In this document: positions 52,425-61,797 of the stretch, piece after piece
Layout: every line of letters begins with the position of its first letter
Position numbering within the stretch: the first letter of the stretch is position 1
NCBI RefSeq assembly: GCF_014297575.1
Contig: NZ_CP060412.1
Coordinates: 3,162,001-3,226,000 of the forward strand
From: Dyella telluris
Lineage (GTDB): Bacteria; Pseudomonadota; Gammaproteobacteria; Xanthomonadales; Rhodanobacteraceae
Direction of reading: 5' to 3'
Length of the DNA: 64,000 nt
Translations under genes and position numbers: made by a program
The notes under the pieces: generated by a model
What the model saw: the letters and a program-made list of their open reading frames with translations, nothing else
Told to the model about the DNA's origin: nothing
Databases searched by the model: none

Positions 52425-52573
52425 GGGGCGGTCTCCTGATCTGGGGAAAAACCAAACGATAGTCCCTCATGCCCCTGTCGGGTGCATGACTTTTGGACTA
52501 TGCATGCCGGTGTCGCCGATGGGATGGGGTCTTGCGCGGCGCCGGGTTGTGGTTTCCGGTTGCCGGCCATGGG

Positions 52574-55500
52574 TCAGCGCTCGATGCGGTAGTTGAGCGA
52601 TGCGCGGTTGAAGTCCGTTGCGCTCTGCGCTTCGAAATTCCAGCGCGCGTTGAAGTGGTAGCGCAGGGTGATGACCTGGCCCGGATCGAACAGACCCACG
52701 CCGTAACTGATGTACAGGCGTGGCGAAAGATATTTGCCCACCGTAAACGCCGAGCCGCCATTCAGGGCATCGCTGCTGCTGACGCCGATGTCGTCCACGC
52801 CCAGGCGGGCGCCGATGCTCTTGGCCAGCAGGTTGCCGGTGGCCGAACCCAGGGCCTGCGCCGCGGCGCCGACCATGTTGCCTTCGCCGCCCTTCACCTG
52901 CGACAACGGCTTGCCGGTGATCAGGTAGGAGAGGGCGTCGGACTGTTCCATCGGTGGCTGCGAGAACACGGTGAGCACCGGGCGCTGCGCCGTGCCCGCG
53001 ATGTTCAGGCCAACCTGTTGGCCATCGTCGATGGTGGCGTTGGGATTGAGCTTGCGGATCGCGCGGATGTTCAGGCCCGGATTGTCGATCGGCGTGCTCG
53101 CGAACAGCAGCTGGCCGCGGTCGATCTGCAGGTTCTGGCCATAGGCCTTGTAGGTGCCGCTGACATCGATCTGGCCTTGGCCGGTGGTGGCGCGGCCGGG
53201 CCGTTCGCTGACCACCAGCTGGCCACGCAGGCGACCGTCCAGGCCCATGCCGACCAGATGCGTCTTGTCGCCGAGGTTCACCGTGACCGTCGCGGAGATC
53301 GGCATCTGGCTGGCGGCTTCCTGCGGCTGCTTGTCGTCCACGACCACCACGTCGGACGAGGCCTTGGTGGCGCCGGCACCGGGCAGCTTGTCGAGGTTCA
53401 CGTCGGCGCTGTCGAGTGCGACGGTGCCGGTGATGTTCAGGCCCTTGTCGTCGTGCTTCACGGCAAGGTCGGGGGAGATGGCGACCTTGGCCGCCGGAAT
53501 GTCCACGGCGCGGAAGTTGCTGCCCTTCACCGTCAGCGTGCTCTGCGCATCCGCGCCCAGCGCCACGGCACCGGCCAGCGCGATGCGGCCGTCGCCCGAA
53601 CTCAGCGTGCCGTCGACGTTGAAATGCTGCGCATCCGTGGTGCCGATGGTCACGCGACCCTGGTTGAGCTTGAGCCCCATCGCGGGGATTTCCGCGGAGA
53701 AATCGGTGAGGTTGGCCTGGCCACTGATGGCCGGTTGCGACACGGTGCCGGCGAGGTTGAACTCGCCGTTCATGGCGCCCTTGGGATTGACCACTTCCGT
53801 GGTGAAGATCTCCAGCAGCTTGAGGTTGCTCACGTGCAGACCGACATGGCCACCCAGCGATTGCTGCGCACCGGTGATGGTGACCAGTCCATCCAGCCGC
53901 CCGCTGTTGGTCAGCCCGGCATGCAGCTCAACTTGCTGGCTGGACGGGCTCAGCTGTGCGGTGAGCGCGAGATTGTCGTAGGTGACCAGCGGCTGGTCGG
54001 CACGGTCGGCGTAGGCGACCGAACCGTGGGGCGATGTGATGGATGCATTGCCGGTCAGTGCACCGGCTGTATTGCGGCGGATGCTGCCGCTGCCATCCAG
54101 GGAGCCTTCCACGCGCATGGGCACCTTGCTGGTGCTCACGGCGCTCATGATCAGCGCGATGGGCAGGCTGTGCAGGCGGTAGCTCGCATCGAGATTGCCG
54201 GCCTTGTCCTGTTTCGCCGCGGCGCAGAGTAGCGGCTCACCCGCAGTGAGGCAGAGTTCGGCAAGGTTGAGTGCGCCGTCGTTGTACGACAGCGACGGCG
54301 ACTGCTGCAGGCGCCAGCGTGGCAGGCCGGCGAGATCGACGTTGAGCGTGGAAAGTACGCCATTCCACGTCGAGCCCTTGAGCGCACCACTCAGGGCGAG
54401 ATCGGTGGACAGCGGCGAGCCGTGTGCGCTGAGCGTGAGGTTGTGATGTTCGGCCGTGCCATCGCCGCGCACGTTCACGGCCGTGAAGGCGAGGCCACCG
54501 GCGTTGACGCCACCGGCCTGCAGGTCCAGCTTGCCGCCGGGATGGCTGATGTCCGGCACATCGGCCACCAGGCGCAGCGACTCCACGTGCTGCCCGACAT
54601 AACTCAGAGCATTGCCTTGCAGGTTGGCATCCACGGCAAGCTTCGGATACTTGCCGCGCACCTGGATGGTGCCCTGCAGCCGCCCTGCGGCATCCGGCAG
54701 CCAGTCGCCCAGCGAGGCAACCGCGAGCTTGATGCCGATGTCGTTGGTGTTGCCGGGGCGCGCGTCGATCTGCGCATCGCTGCCGCCGGAGACCAGGTGC
54801 AGCTTGCCGTCCACCACGCCTTCGGGCGGCAGGTGGAGCTTGCCGTCGCCGTGCACGTTGCGGTCGCGCAGATGGCCATCGAACTTGCGGATCTCCAGCG
54901 TGACGTCGGGGCCATCCTTGGGCAGCGAACCCTCCGAGGCGATGTCGAAATCCAGCGAACCATTCCACTTGGCCAGCAGGTGACCCGGGTCGAAGGTGTG
55001 TGCAACCGCTTCAAGTTGCCAACCCAGTGCAGGCTGCAGGGTCAGCGAACCCTTGGCCTGCAGATCGCCCTTGGGCTGCTTGACGGTGAGCGCATGCAGG
55101 TCGATGAGTTTCTGCGTGCCGTCCAGGTTGAGGGTGACGTCGGCAAGCTTGCCCTCGGGGCCGATGGCGAGCGCACTCTCGGCGTGGAACTTTTCGACGC
55201 TGCCGCTGGCGGTGAGGCTGCCGTGGCTCTGCAGCGCCTGCCCGGCCACTTCTTCGGGCAATACCACGTCCTTCCACTCGACGGTGAGGTCGGCACTCAG
55301 TGGTTTGGCGGATAGCTGTACGACGCCATGCGCATGGACGCTGCCCTTGTACTGCGGCGACGCGATGCCCAGCTGCTCCAGTGTCAGCGTATCGAGGTTG
55401 TCACTGAAACGCGCCGTCAACGGCTGCAGTTGCACCTGGTAGTCGTTGAGTCCCAGCTGGCCAGTAACGGTGCCGCTGCGTCGGTCACCCTTGCCGGTCA

Positions 55501-56380
55501 GCGCCACGGCAAGGCCGGTGAGCGAACTCTCGCCGATGAACGGCTTGGGATCGAAACGGGGTGCGTCGAGCGTGCCGCTCCAGGCATAGTCGCCACTTTG
55601 CGCCATGTCCAGCTGCAGTCGTACGGCGGTGGGCTGGGTCAGCTGCAGGTCGACATGGGCCTGCTTGCCATCGCCGCGTGCTGCCAGTTCACCCGCGTAC
55701 TCGGTGCCGTTGAGTGTCCAGCTGAAGTTGGCCTTGCTGTCGCCCTGGTACTTGCTGCCGACCACGACGTGGCCGCTAAGATCGGCATGACCATCGGGAG
55801 CGCGCAGCGCAAGCTGGTGCAGTTCGATGCCGCGACGGCGGGTCCAGTTGCCGGCGACGTCCAGCGAGTCGGAGGCGAATACCGGTTTTCCCGCCTGGGT
55901 GATCTTCACCGTGCCCACGTGGGCGCGGTCGAGCACCATGTCCAGCGGCGGCTGCAGCAGCGAGAAACTGCTCGCGCTTTCCGGCTGGTCGTGTTCACTG
56001 GGTGGCAGGGCCACGTCGACGCCGTCGACGTTGAGGTCGAGCACGTGCAGTCGCTTGCGCAGCAGGGACGGCACGCGCAGGTCCAGGTGGGCCTTGGCAA
56101 TCTTCGCGTCCAGCCCCTTGCCATCGGCATAGCGCAGGCCGGTGAGATCGAGCGGGCCGATCAGGCGGCCGTCCGCCGACTGCACGGTGAGCTGGCCTTG
56201 GGTGAAACCCTCGGCGCGTGCCAGCGCAAAGCGCAGGCCCGAAGGCGTACCCAGCAGCCATGCGAGAAAGCCGAGTAGCAACAGCAGCAGCGCGAGCAGG
56301 GTCAGCAGCGTCCAGCGCAGCCAGCGGCGGCGTGGGCGAGGTGCGGGCGTGGTGGCGGTGTCAGTCATCAGGCTGCTCAC
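52574..56380 (-). CDS. tamB: Translocation and assembly module subunit TamB
   Basis: A 1268-residue AsmA/VPS13-like envelope-bridging protein. A basic N-terminus with PRPRRRWLRW precedes the only transmembrane helix (about 22-44). The rest is a long beta-taco of repetitive strands that, in homologues, spans the periplasm and moves phospholipids or assists outer-membrane protein assembly. The C-terminal DUF490 domain is complete, ending in YHFNARWNFEAQSATDFNRASLNYRIER. The GTG at 56380 overlaps the tamA stop (GTGA); an ATG four codons later at 56368 is the alternative. Partner TamA is encoded immediately upstream. Confidence 0.93.
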   Translation of the reverse strand: MSSLMTDTATTPAPRPRRRWLRWTLLTLLALLLLLLGFLAWLLGTPSGLRFALARAEGFTQGQLTVQSADGRLIGPLDLTGLRYADGKGLDAKIAKAHLDLRVPSLLRKRLHVLDLNVDGVDVALPPSEHDQPESASSFSLLQPPLDMVLDRAHVGTVKITQAGKPVFASDSLDVAGNWTRRRGIELHQLALRAPDGHADLSGHVVVGSKYQGDSKANFSWTLNGTEYAGELAARGDGKQAHVDLQLTQPTAVRLQLDMAQSGDYAWSGTLDAPRFDPKPFIGESSLTGLAVALTGKGDRRSGTVTGQLGLNDYQVQLQPLTARFSDNLDTLTLEQLGIASPQYKGSVHAHGVVQLSAKPLSADLTVEWKDVVLPEEVAGQALQSHGSLTASGSVEKFHAESALAIGPEGKLADVTLNLDGTQKLIDLHALTVKQPKGDLQAKGSLTLQPALGWQLEAVAHTFDPGHLLAKWNGSLDFDIASEGSLPKDGPDVTLEIRKFDGHLRDRNVHGDGKLHLPPEGVVDGKLHLVSGGSDAQIDARPGNTNDIGIKLAVASLGDWLPDAAGRLQGTIQVRGKYPKLAVDANLQGNALSYVGQHVESLRLVADVPDISHPGGKLDLQAGGVNAGGLAFTAVNVRGDGTAEHHNLTLSAHGSPLSTDLALSGALKGSTWNGVLSTLNVDLAGLPRWRLQQSPSLSYNDGALNLAELCLTAGEPLLCAAAKQDKAGNLDASYRLHSLPIALIMSAVSTSKVPMRVEGSLDGSGSIRRNTAGALTGNASITSPHGSVAYADRADQPLVTYDNLALTAQLSPSSQQVELHAGLTNSGRLDGLVTITGAQQSLGGHVGLHVSNLKLLEIFTTEVVNPKGAMNGEFNLAGTVSQPAISGQANLTDFSAEIPAMGLKLNQGRVTIGTTDAQHFNVDGTLSSGDGRIALAGAVALGADAQSTLTVKGSNFRAVDIPAAKVAISPDLAVKHDDKGLNITGTVALDSADVNLDKLPGAGATKASSDVVVVDDKQPQEAASQMPISATVTVNLGDKTHLVGMGLDGRLRGQLVVSERPGRATTGQGQIDVSGTYKAYGQNLQIDRGQLLFASTPIDNPGLNIRAIRKLNPNATIDDGQQVGLNIAGTAQRPVLTVFSQPPMEQSDALSYLITGKPLSQVKGGEGNMVGAAAQALGSATGNLLAKSIGARLGVDDIGVSSSDALNGGSAFTVGKYLSPRLYISYGVGLFDPGQVITLRYHFNARWNFEAQSATDFNRASLNYRIER

Positions 56381-58137
56381 AGATCCGGACCGATCACGAC
56401 ATGCAGTTCCACGCCGTGCTCATCCGGGTTGTGTACCGGTGTGCCCAGGTCCACACGGATCATACCCACCGGCGAGAGCCAGCGAACGCCCAGGCCCGCG
56501 CCGATCTTGGGGCGGTAATCGGTGCCGTCGAACGCGTTGCCTGCATCCACGAAGGCCGCCATGCCCCATTGACGGGTGAAGTAGTGCTCCACCTCCGTGC
56601 TGCCGACCAGCAGGTTCTTGCCGCCGATCACGCGGCCGTAGGAGTTCTTGGGCCCGATGCTCTGGTAGCCGTAGCCGCGCACCGACCGGTCGCCACCCGC
56701 GAAGAAGCGCAGCTGTGGCGGCAGGTCGCTGAAGTCGTTGGTCCAGGTGGCGCCCGCCGAACCGCGCAGGATCAGGCGGTTGTTGCCCCAGAACGAGTTG
56801 ATCCATTTGCCGTCCGCGGTGACCTGGCTGAAGCTGGCATCGGACAGCAGCGAACCCACCGTGCTGCGTGCGGTGAATACCAGCGACCAGCCGCTGCGCA
56901 CGAAGATGGGGTTGTCGCCGGATTTGCGTGACAGCGTGGCCTCGGGATAGAGCAGGTTGCTGCGGCCGTGCTCAAGCCCCGGCACGTTGTCCGATTCGCC
57001 GGGCTTCTGGCCAACAGTGAAGGTGCCATCCAGCGCATGCAAGCCGATGGTGCGCACCCAGCCGTGCCACTCGCGTGTTTCGTTGGCTACCAGTTCCAGC
57101 GTCTTGGAATGCGATGTATCGGTGTTGGAGTCGCGGTACGTGGCGCCGTAATTGAAGCTGCGCTGGTTGGGGCCGGGCATCGGCACGGTGTACAGCGTGG
57201 CCACGGTCTTGAGCTTCTGGGCGAGGATGATCTCGTTCTTCCACTTGTGGCCGCTGCGGTTCACCCAGCGTCGCTCCATGCTGCCGCGCACGCCCACACC
57301 GGTGTCGGTGCCGATGAACGGGCCGCCGGTGTAGATGGTGCGCTTGGCCGGCGCAAGCTCCACTTTCACGTCGACCACGCCGTTCTTCTTCTCGTCGACA
57401 TCGGGCAGCACGTTGACGACCGAGAAATAATCAGCGCCGTTCAGTGCCTGCTGGAGTTGCAGCAGTTTGTCCTGGGCGAAATAGTCGCCCGACTTGAACG
57501 GCACGTAGCGGTCGAGGAAGCCGTCCTTGAATTGCGAGCCGTCGAAATGCACGTCGCCGAACTTGTAGCGGGGGCCAGCATCCCAGGCGAGATGGATCGC
57601 CGCGCTGCGCTCGCCGCGATTCACATCGACGCGATGCGTGACCAGCCTGGCGTCGAGGAAGCCATTGGCGGTGAGTGCACCGCTGAGTGCGTCGCGCGCC
57701 GAGTCGTAAGCGCCGTGATCGAGCGTCTGGCCCTTGAGGTTTTCGATGGCGCGCCGGGCCCGACGGATGGCGCCGATTTTCGCGGCCGCTTCATCGAGCT
57801 TGATGTCCACGGCATTGACCGTCACCGGCGCGCCTGGCGTGACATGCAGCGTGACGCGCCAGTTCTCGCCCACGGGGTCGAGCTGGCCCTGCACCTTGGC
57901 TTCGTAGTAGCCGTAGGGTTCCAGCGAGGTTTTGGCCTGGTCCAGCGACTGCTCGTAGAGGCGACGCACCTGCGCCTCGGTCACGTCGCGATTGGCGTAC
58001 TGCGACAGGTCCACGCCCGAGCTCACGGCGAGCTTGAGCGGATCGTCCACGCCATCCACCACCAGCTGCACGCCTGCATGCGCCAGCCACGGGGCCAGCA
58101 GCAACGGCAACAGCATGAGGCGTCGGAGTCGGCGCAT
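56377..58137 (-). CDS. tamA: Autotransporter assembly complex protein TamA
   Basis: A 586-residue Omp85-family outer-membrane protein. It has a signal peptide (cleaved near AHA, residue 21), three POTRA domains (about 22-255) and a 16-strand barrel. The barrel carries the family lid motif VRGYGYQSIGP (an R-G-F/Y type signature) and ends IRVDLGTPV...LHVVIGPDL with a beta-signal-like last strand. It anchors TamB at the outer membrane. Coupled translation with tamB (4-base overlap) matches the usual operon. The ATG at 58137 is used; an ATG at 58116 is possible. Confidence 0.93.
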   Translation of the reverse strand: MRRLRRLMLLPLLLAPWLAHAGVQLVVDGVDDPLKLAVSSGVDLSQYANRDVTEAQVRRLYEQSLDQAKTSLEPYGYYEAKVQGQLDPVGENWRVTLHVTPGAPVTVNAVDIKLDEAAAKIGAIRRARRAIENLKGQTLDHGAYDSARDALSGALTANGFLDARLVTHRVDVNRGERSAAIHLAWDAGPRYKFGDVHFDGSQFKDGFLDRYVPFKSGDYFAQDKLLQLQQALNGADYFSVVNVLPDVDEKKNGVVDVKVELAPAKRTIYTGGPFIGTDTGVGVRGSMERRWVNRSGHKWKNEIILAQKLKTVATLYTVPMPGPNQRSFNYGATYRDSNTDTSHSKTLELVANETREWHGWVRTIGLHALDGTFTVGQKPGESDNVPGLEHGRSNLLYPEATLSRKSGDNPIFVRSGWSLVFTARSTVGSLLSDASFSQVTADGKWINSFWGNNRLILRGSAGATWTNDFSDLPPQLRFFAGGDRSVRGYGYQSIGPKNSYGRVIGGKNLLVGSTEVEHYFTRQWGMAAFVDAGNAFDGTDYRPKIGAGLGVRWLSPVGMIRVDLGTPVHNPDEHGVELHVVIGPDL

Positions 58138-58255
58138 GCGTCCTGGGTTCCATCCTGGAAAAGGCGGCGTGCGCGTGCAGTGAGCACGCGCAACCCAAGC
58201 TTAGCCGATCAGTTGCCGCGAACTGATGAATGCGGCGTGGAAATCGTCTGGTTTT

Positions 58256-60895
58256 TCAGCCCGCTTTGTCGCCGGCCCGGTGTGCGATCCATGCGCCGAC
58301 CACGGCGGACACGTAGGGAATGGACTGGGCGCCAAGGATGAACATCCACAGCGTGCCTTCCACGTAGTACGTGCCGAAGCGCAGGCCCATGCCGATGATG
58401 CAGCACACCAGTGCGATCGCCATGAGCAGCTCCTCGCGCACCGGAGCGAACGCGGCGAAATTGCTGCCACCCAGGCGCCGGCTCTTGGCCGTGACCACGA
58501 ACGAAGTCTTCTCGCGCGTGAGGCCGTGCAGGATGCCGCGTGCAATGGCGTGCGACAGGCTCATGCTGGCCAGCGATGCCATCAGCGTGTCGTACCAGCC
58601 GCAGGGAACACGGGCGCGATACAGCACGATGCCGAAGATGGCCTTGGCGAAGAAGAAGCCGATCACCGGGATCAGGAACAGCTGCATCGGCAGGTTGAAC
58701 ACCGACGGGAAGGCCACCATGCCCGCGGTCCAGAAGATCGCCATCATGGTGAAGATCAGGTGCAGCGCATCGGCGAACCAGCTGAACCAGCCGGTGAGGA
58801 AGTGGAAGCGCTGGCCGCCGCTGAGCGGCCCCTTGCGGGTCATCCAGTCCCAGCGGCCCTTGAGGATCTGCATGGCGCCAAAGGCCCAGCGATAACGCTG
58901 GCTCTTGTATGCCTTGAAGTCGGCCGGGGTCAGGCCCACGCCCATCAGTTCATCGACATAGACCAGCTCGTAACCGGCGTGCATCAGGCGCAGGCCGAGC
59001 TCGGCGTCTTCGCAGATGGTCCACTCGGACCAGCCGCCCGTGCCTTCCAGCGCCGAGCGCCGCACCATGGTCATGGTGCCGTGCTGGATGATGGCGTTGC
59101 GCTCGTTGCGATGGTGCATGCCGATGCGGAAGAAGCCGTCGTACTCCCACGCGGTCATGCGGCGGAAGCGGTTGTGCTCGAAGTCGCGATGCGCCTGCGG
59201 GCACTGCACCACGGCCACCTTCGGGTCGTGGAAGTAACCGGTGAGGGAGGACAGCCAGTCCTCGCGCACCACATAGTCGGCGTCGATCACCGCCACCACG
59301 TCGGCGCGCGGGTCGGTTTCCTTCAGGCCGAAGTTCAGTGCACCCGCCTTGAAGCCGGGCCACGGTTCCAGGTGGAAGAAGCGGAACTTGCTGCCCAGCT
59401 TCTCGCAGTATTCCTGCACCGGCTGCCAGATGGCCGGATCCTTGGTGTTGTTGTCGATCACCAGGACTTCGAAGTTTTCGTACTGGAGCGCGGCCAGCGA
59501 GTCGAGCGTGATGAACACCATCTCCGGCGGCTCGTTGTAGCAGGCCAGGTGGATCGACACGAACGGCTGCTTCTCCACCGGATCGGGCTTGCGCAGGCCC
59601 GCGTGGCGCACCCAGCTGCGACGCCACAGCACTTCGGTGAACTCGAAGCCGTTGATCAGCAGGATGGCGAGAATGGCGATCTGTGCCGGGAACAGCAGCA
59701 CCAGCATCGTCCAGTCGACCCAGCTCAGGTAGTAGTTGAAGGGCAAGGTGGCCGACCACACCACCAGGCCACAGGCCAGCTGGATCAGGGCGCAGAAGAA
59801 GAAGCGGCCCATCAGCTTGAAGCGGCTGTAGCGGCTGGCGAACCAGATCATCGGCAGCAGCGCGAGCAGGCTCGCGGCCAGTGCCTTCCACGGCCATTTG
59901 ACGTCCTCGGTCACCGGGCCGGTGAACGGGAACTTCAACTGGCGATCAGCGTTGAACATGCCCCAGTACGCTTCGGTGCGGCCTGACAGCGCTTCCTTCC
60001 ACGGCTGGTCGAACGCTTCCATCACGTAGTAGTCGATGTTGCGTTTCTTGGCTTCGTTGAACCAGGTGCGAAGGAAGATCGCCTCGTTGGAGACCGACGG
60101 ATCGGCGTACATGTAGCGGTCGCCATTGGATGGCCAGCCGATTTCTCCGATCACGATGGGCTTGTTCGGATAGAGGCGACGAAGTGCCTCGTAGCTTTCC
60201 AGGGCATCGCGCACGGCCGGGAAGCGCGCCAGCGGGTCGGTGCTGGTGTTGCTGTTGCTGACGGCGGCAATACCGTTCCAGTAGGGGAACAGATGCACCG
60301 TGATGAAGTCGACGTGCTCGGCCAGCTCGGGATACTTGGCCCAGATATGCCAGGGCTCGGCGATGGTCACCGGCTGGTGAATCGCCGCGCGAACGCGGTC
60401 GGCGTAGGCCATCAACTGTTCCGGCGGAATATCGTTGCGGAACAGCACTTCGTTGCCCACCACCACGCGGTTGATCGAGTTGGGGTAACGACGCGCCTGC
60501 GCGATCAGCGTCTCGATTTCCTTCTCGTTGTTGTCCAGTCGACGGTCGATCCACGCACCGGCCATCACTTCCAGGCCGTTCTTCTCGGCGAGGCGGTAGA
60601 CCTGAGGGTTCTGCAGCGTCGAATAAGTACGGATGCGCGACGTGTAGTGCCTGAGCAGCTTCAGGTCGCCGTCGATCTCGTCGTCGGAGGGGAAATCGTT
60701 CTTCAGCGGGTTCTGGTAGCGCTGGAAGGCAGACAGGGCGAAGCCGCCGATGGGGCCTTTCCAGTCTTCCGGGCCATTGGGCAGATTGCTCCACCACCAG
60801 AGGCCAATGTTCATGGCCGCCACGATCAGGGCGAGCAGGACGGCAACGAGCAGCGGGTGCCGGCTGTCCGGCTTGGTGGTGAATGTGGTGCTCAA
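58256..60895 (-). CDS. GH17-GT2 fusion: membrane beta-glucan synthase (NdvB-like)
   Basis: An 879-residue membrane enzyme. After one transmembrane helix (about 14-36) comes a periplasmic GH17 domain (about 50-330) with acid/base E149 in VVGNEVLF and nucleophile E251 in IGEIGWPS; such domains often act as glucan transglycosylases. Next are three helices, then a processive family-2 glycosyltransferase with DNNT, DADYVV, TICEDAEL and the product-binding QRYRW, and further C-terminal helices. This combination is found in NdvB-type beta-1,3-glucan synthases, so the product is probably a periplasmic or secreted beta-(1,3)-linked glucan. No c-di-GMP-binding PilZ domain is present. It is upstream of tamA-tamB on the same strand, 118 bases away. 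Confidence 0.9.
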   Translation of the reverse strand: MSTTFTTKPDSRHPLLVAVLLALIVAAMNIGLWWWSNLPNGPEDWKGPIGGFALSAFQRYQNPLKNDFPSDDEIDGDLKLLRHYTSRIRTYSTLQNPQVYRLAEKNGLEVMAGAWIDRRLDNNEKEIETLIAQARRYPNSINRVVVGNEVLFRNDIPPEQLMAYADRVRAAIHQPVTIAEPWHIWAKYPELAEHVDFITVHLFPYWNGIAAVSNSNTSTDPLARFPAVRDALESYEALRRLYPNKPIVIGEIGWPSNGDRYMYADPSVSNEAIFLRTWFNEAKKRNIDYYVMEAFDQPWKEALSGRTEAYWGMFNADRQLKFPFTGPVTEDVKWPWKALAASLLALLPMIWFASRYSRFKLMGRFFFCALIQLACGLVVWSATLPFNYYLSWVDWTMLVLLFPAQIAILAILLINGFEFTEVLWRRSWVRHAGLRKPDPVEKQPFVSIHLACYNEPPEMVFITLDSLAALQYENFEVLVIDNNTKDPAIWQPVQEYCEKLGSKFRFFHLEPWPGFKAGALNFGLKETDPRADVVAVIDADYVVREDWLSSLTGYFHDPKVAVVQCPQAHRDFEHNRFRRMTAWEYDGFFRIGMHHRNERNAIIQHGTMTMVRRSALEGTGGWSEWTICEDAELGLRLMHAGYELVYVDELMGVGLTPADFKAYKSQRYRWAFGAMQILKGRWDWMTRKGPLSGGQRFHFLTGWFSWFADALHLIFTMMAIFWTAGMVAFPSVFNLPMQLFLIPVIGFFFAKAIFGIVLYRARVPCGWYDTLMASLASMSLSHAIARGILHGLTREKTSFVVTAKSRRLGGSNFAAFAPVREELLMAIALVCCIIGMGLRFGTYYVEGTLWMFILGAQSIPYVSAVVGAWIAHRAGDKAG

Positions 60896-61143
60896 AACGA
60901 TCCCCGTGGCTGCCTCACACGAGGCCGAAAAGCCCGCTGAGCTTAACCATGGAGCGCATTTCGCTCAATAAAGCAGGTGGCAGGTGGTCAGCGCGAGGTC
61001 AGGCCTTGCGCTGACTACAGGGCGGAACAGTGAAGTTGTTCATTTGCCGTGATGACGACAGCCGCCCCAACGCGCCCGCCCGGCTCCCCTCGAAGACGGC
61101 GCAGGGCCGCCATGTGGTACTGGGGGCGGGGCGCGGCTGGTGA

Positions 61144-61611
61144 TTATTTGAGCAGCGAGCGCAGCATCCAGGCGGTCTTCTCATGCTCCTTCAGGCGGCC
61201 GGTGACCATGTCCACGGTACCCTCGTCACCCGCACCGTCGGCGATCCGGATGACCTGGCGGGCGGTGTGGGCGGCCATCTCGTGGCCTTCCACCAGCTGG
61301 CCCACCATGTCCTTCCAGTCGGGGACGCCCGGCTCTTCCCGGATGGCGGTGAGCTGGCCGAACTGGCTGTAGGAGCCCGGCGCAAACACGTCCAGCGCGC
61401 GGATGCGCTCGGCTACCTCGTCGGCGGCCAGCCACAGTTCGTTGTACTGGGTCTCGAACATGGTGTGCAGGCTGTTGAAGTGCGGCCCGGTGATGTTCCA
61501 GTGGAAGCTGTGGGTCTTCAGGTACAGCGAGTACGTATCCGCGAGCAGCCGGGACAGGTGCTCGCCGATCTGTTCGCGGTCGCTGCTGGCGATGCCGATG
61601 GAAACGGCCAT
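61144..61611 (-). CDS. dps: Dps-family ferritin-like DNA-protection protein
   Basis: A 155-residue Dps protein. It has the ferroxidase signature at the dimer interface: His in LKTHSFHWNITGPHF (His-33/37 region), and D and E in WLAADEVAERIRALD. Dodecamers of Dps oxidise and store iron with hydrogen peroxide and may condense DNA. AAGGAG precedes the ATG by six bases. The N-terminus is short and lacks a Lys-rich DNA-binding tail. It stands alone, and no OxyR box is obvious. Confidence 0.92.
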   Translation of the reverse strand: MAVSIGIASSDREQIGEHLSRLLADTYSLYLKTHSFHWNITGPHFNSLHTMFETQYNELWLAADEVAERIRALDVFAPGSYSQFGQLTAIREEPGVPDWKDMVGQLVEGHEMAAHTARQVIRIADGAGDEGTVDMVTGRLKEHEKTAWMLRSLLK

Positions 61612-61797
61612 GGGTTGCTCCTTGGAAGCGTGGGCACGGAACTGGCATCGAGGTTAGTCAGCGTGTCCTGCGTGGTGAAATGAATCCTTCCGATGCCGGC
61701 GATAGCCGGTGGCTATCGGCCCGCCGGCCCGGGTGCAGGGCCGGCAGGGAGGCGCCCGCGCCCGCAACGCCTGTCACCGGCTATCATGTGCGGTCCG

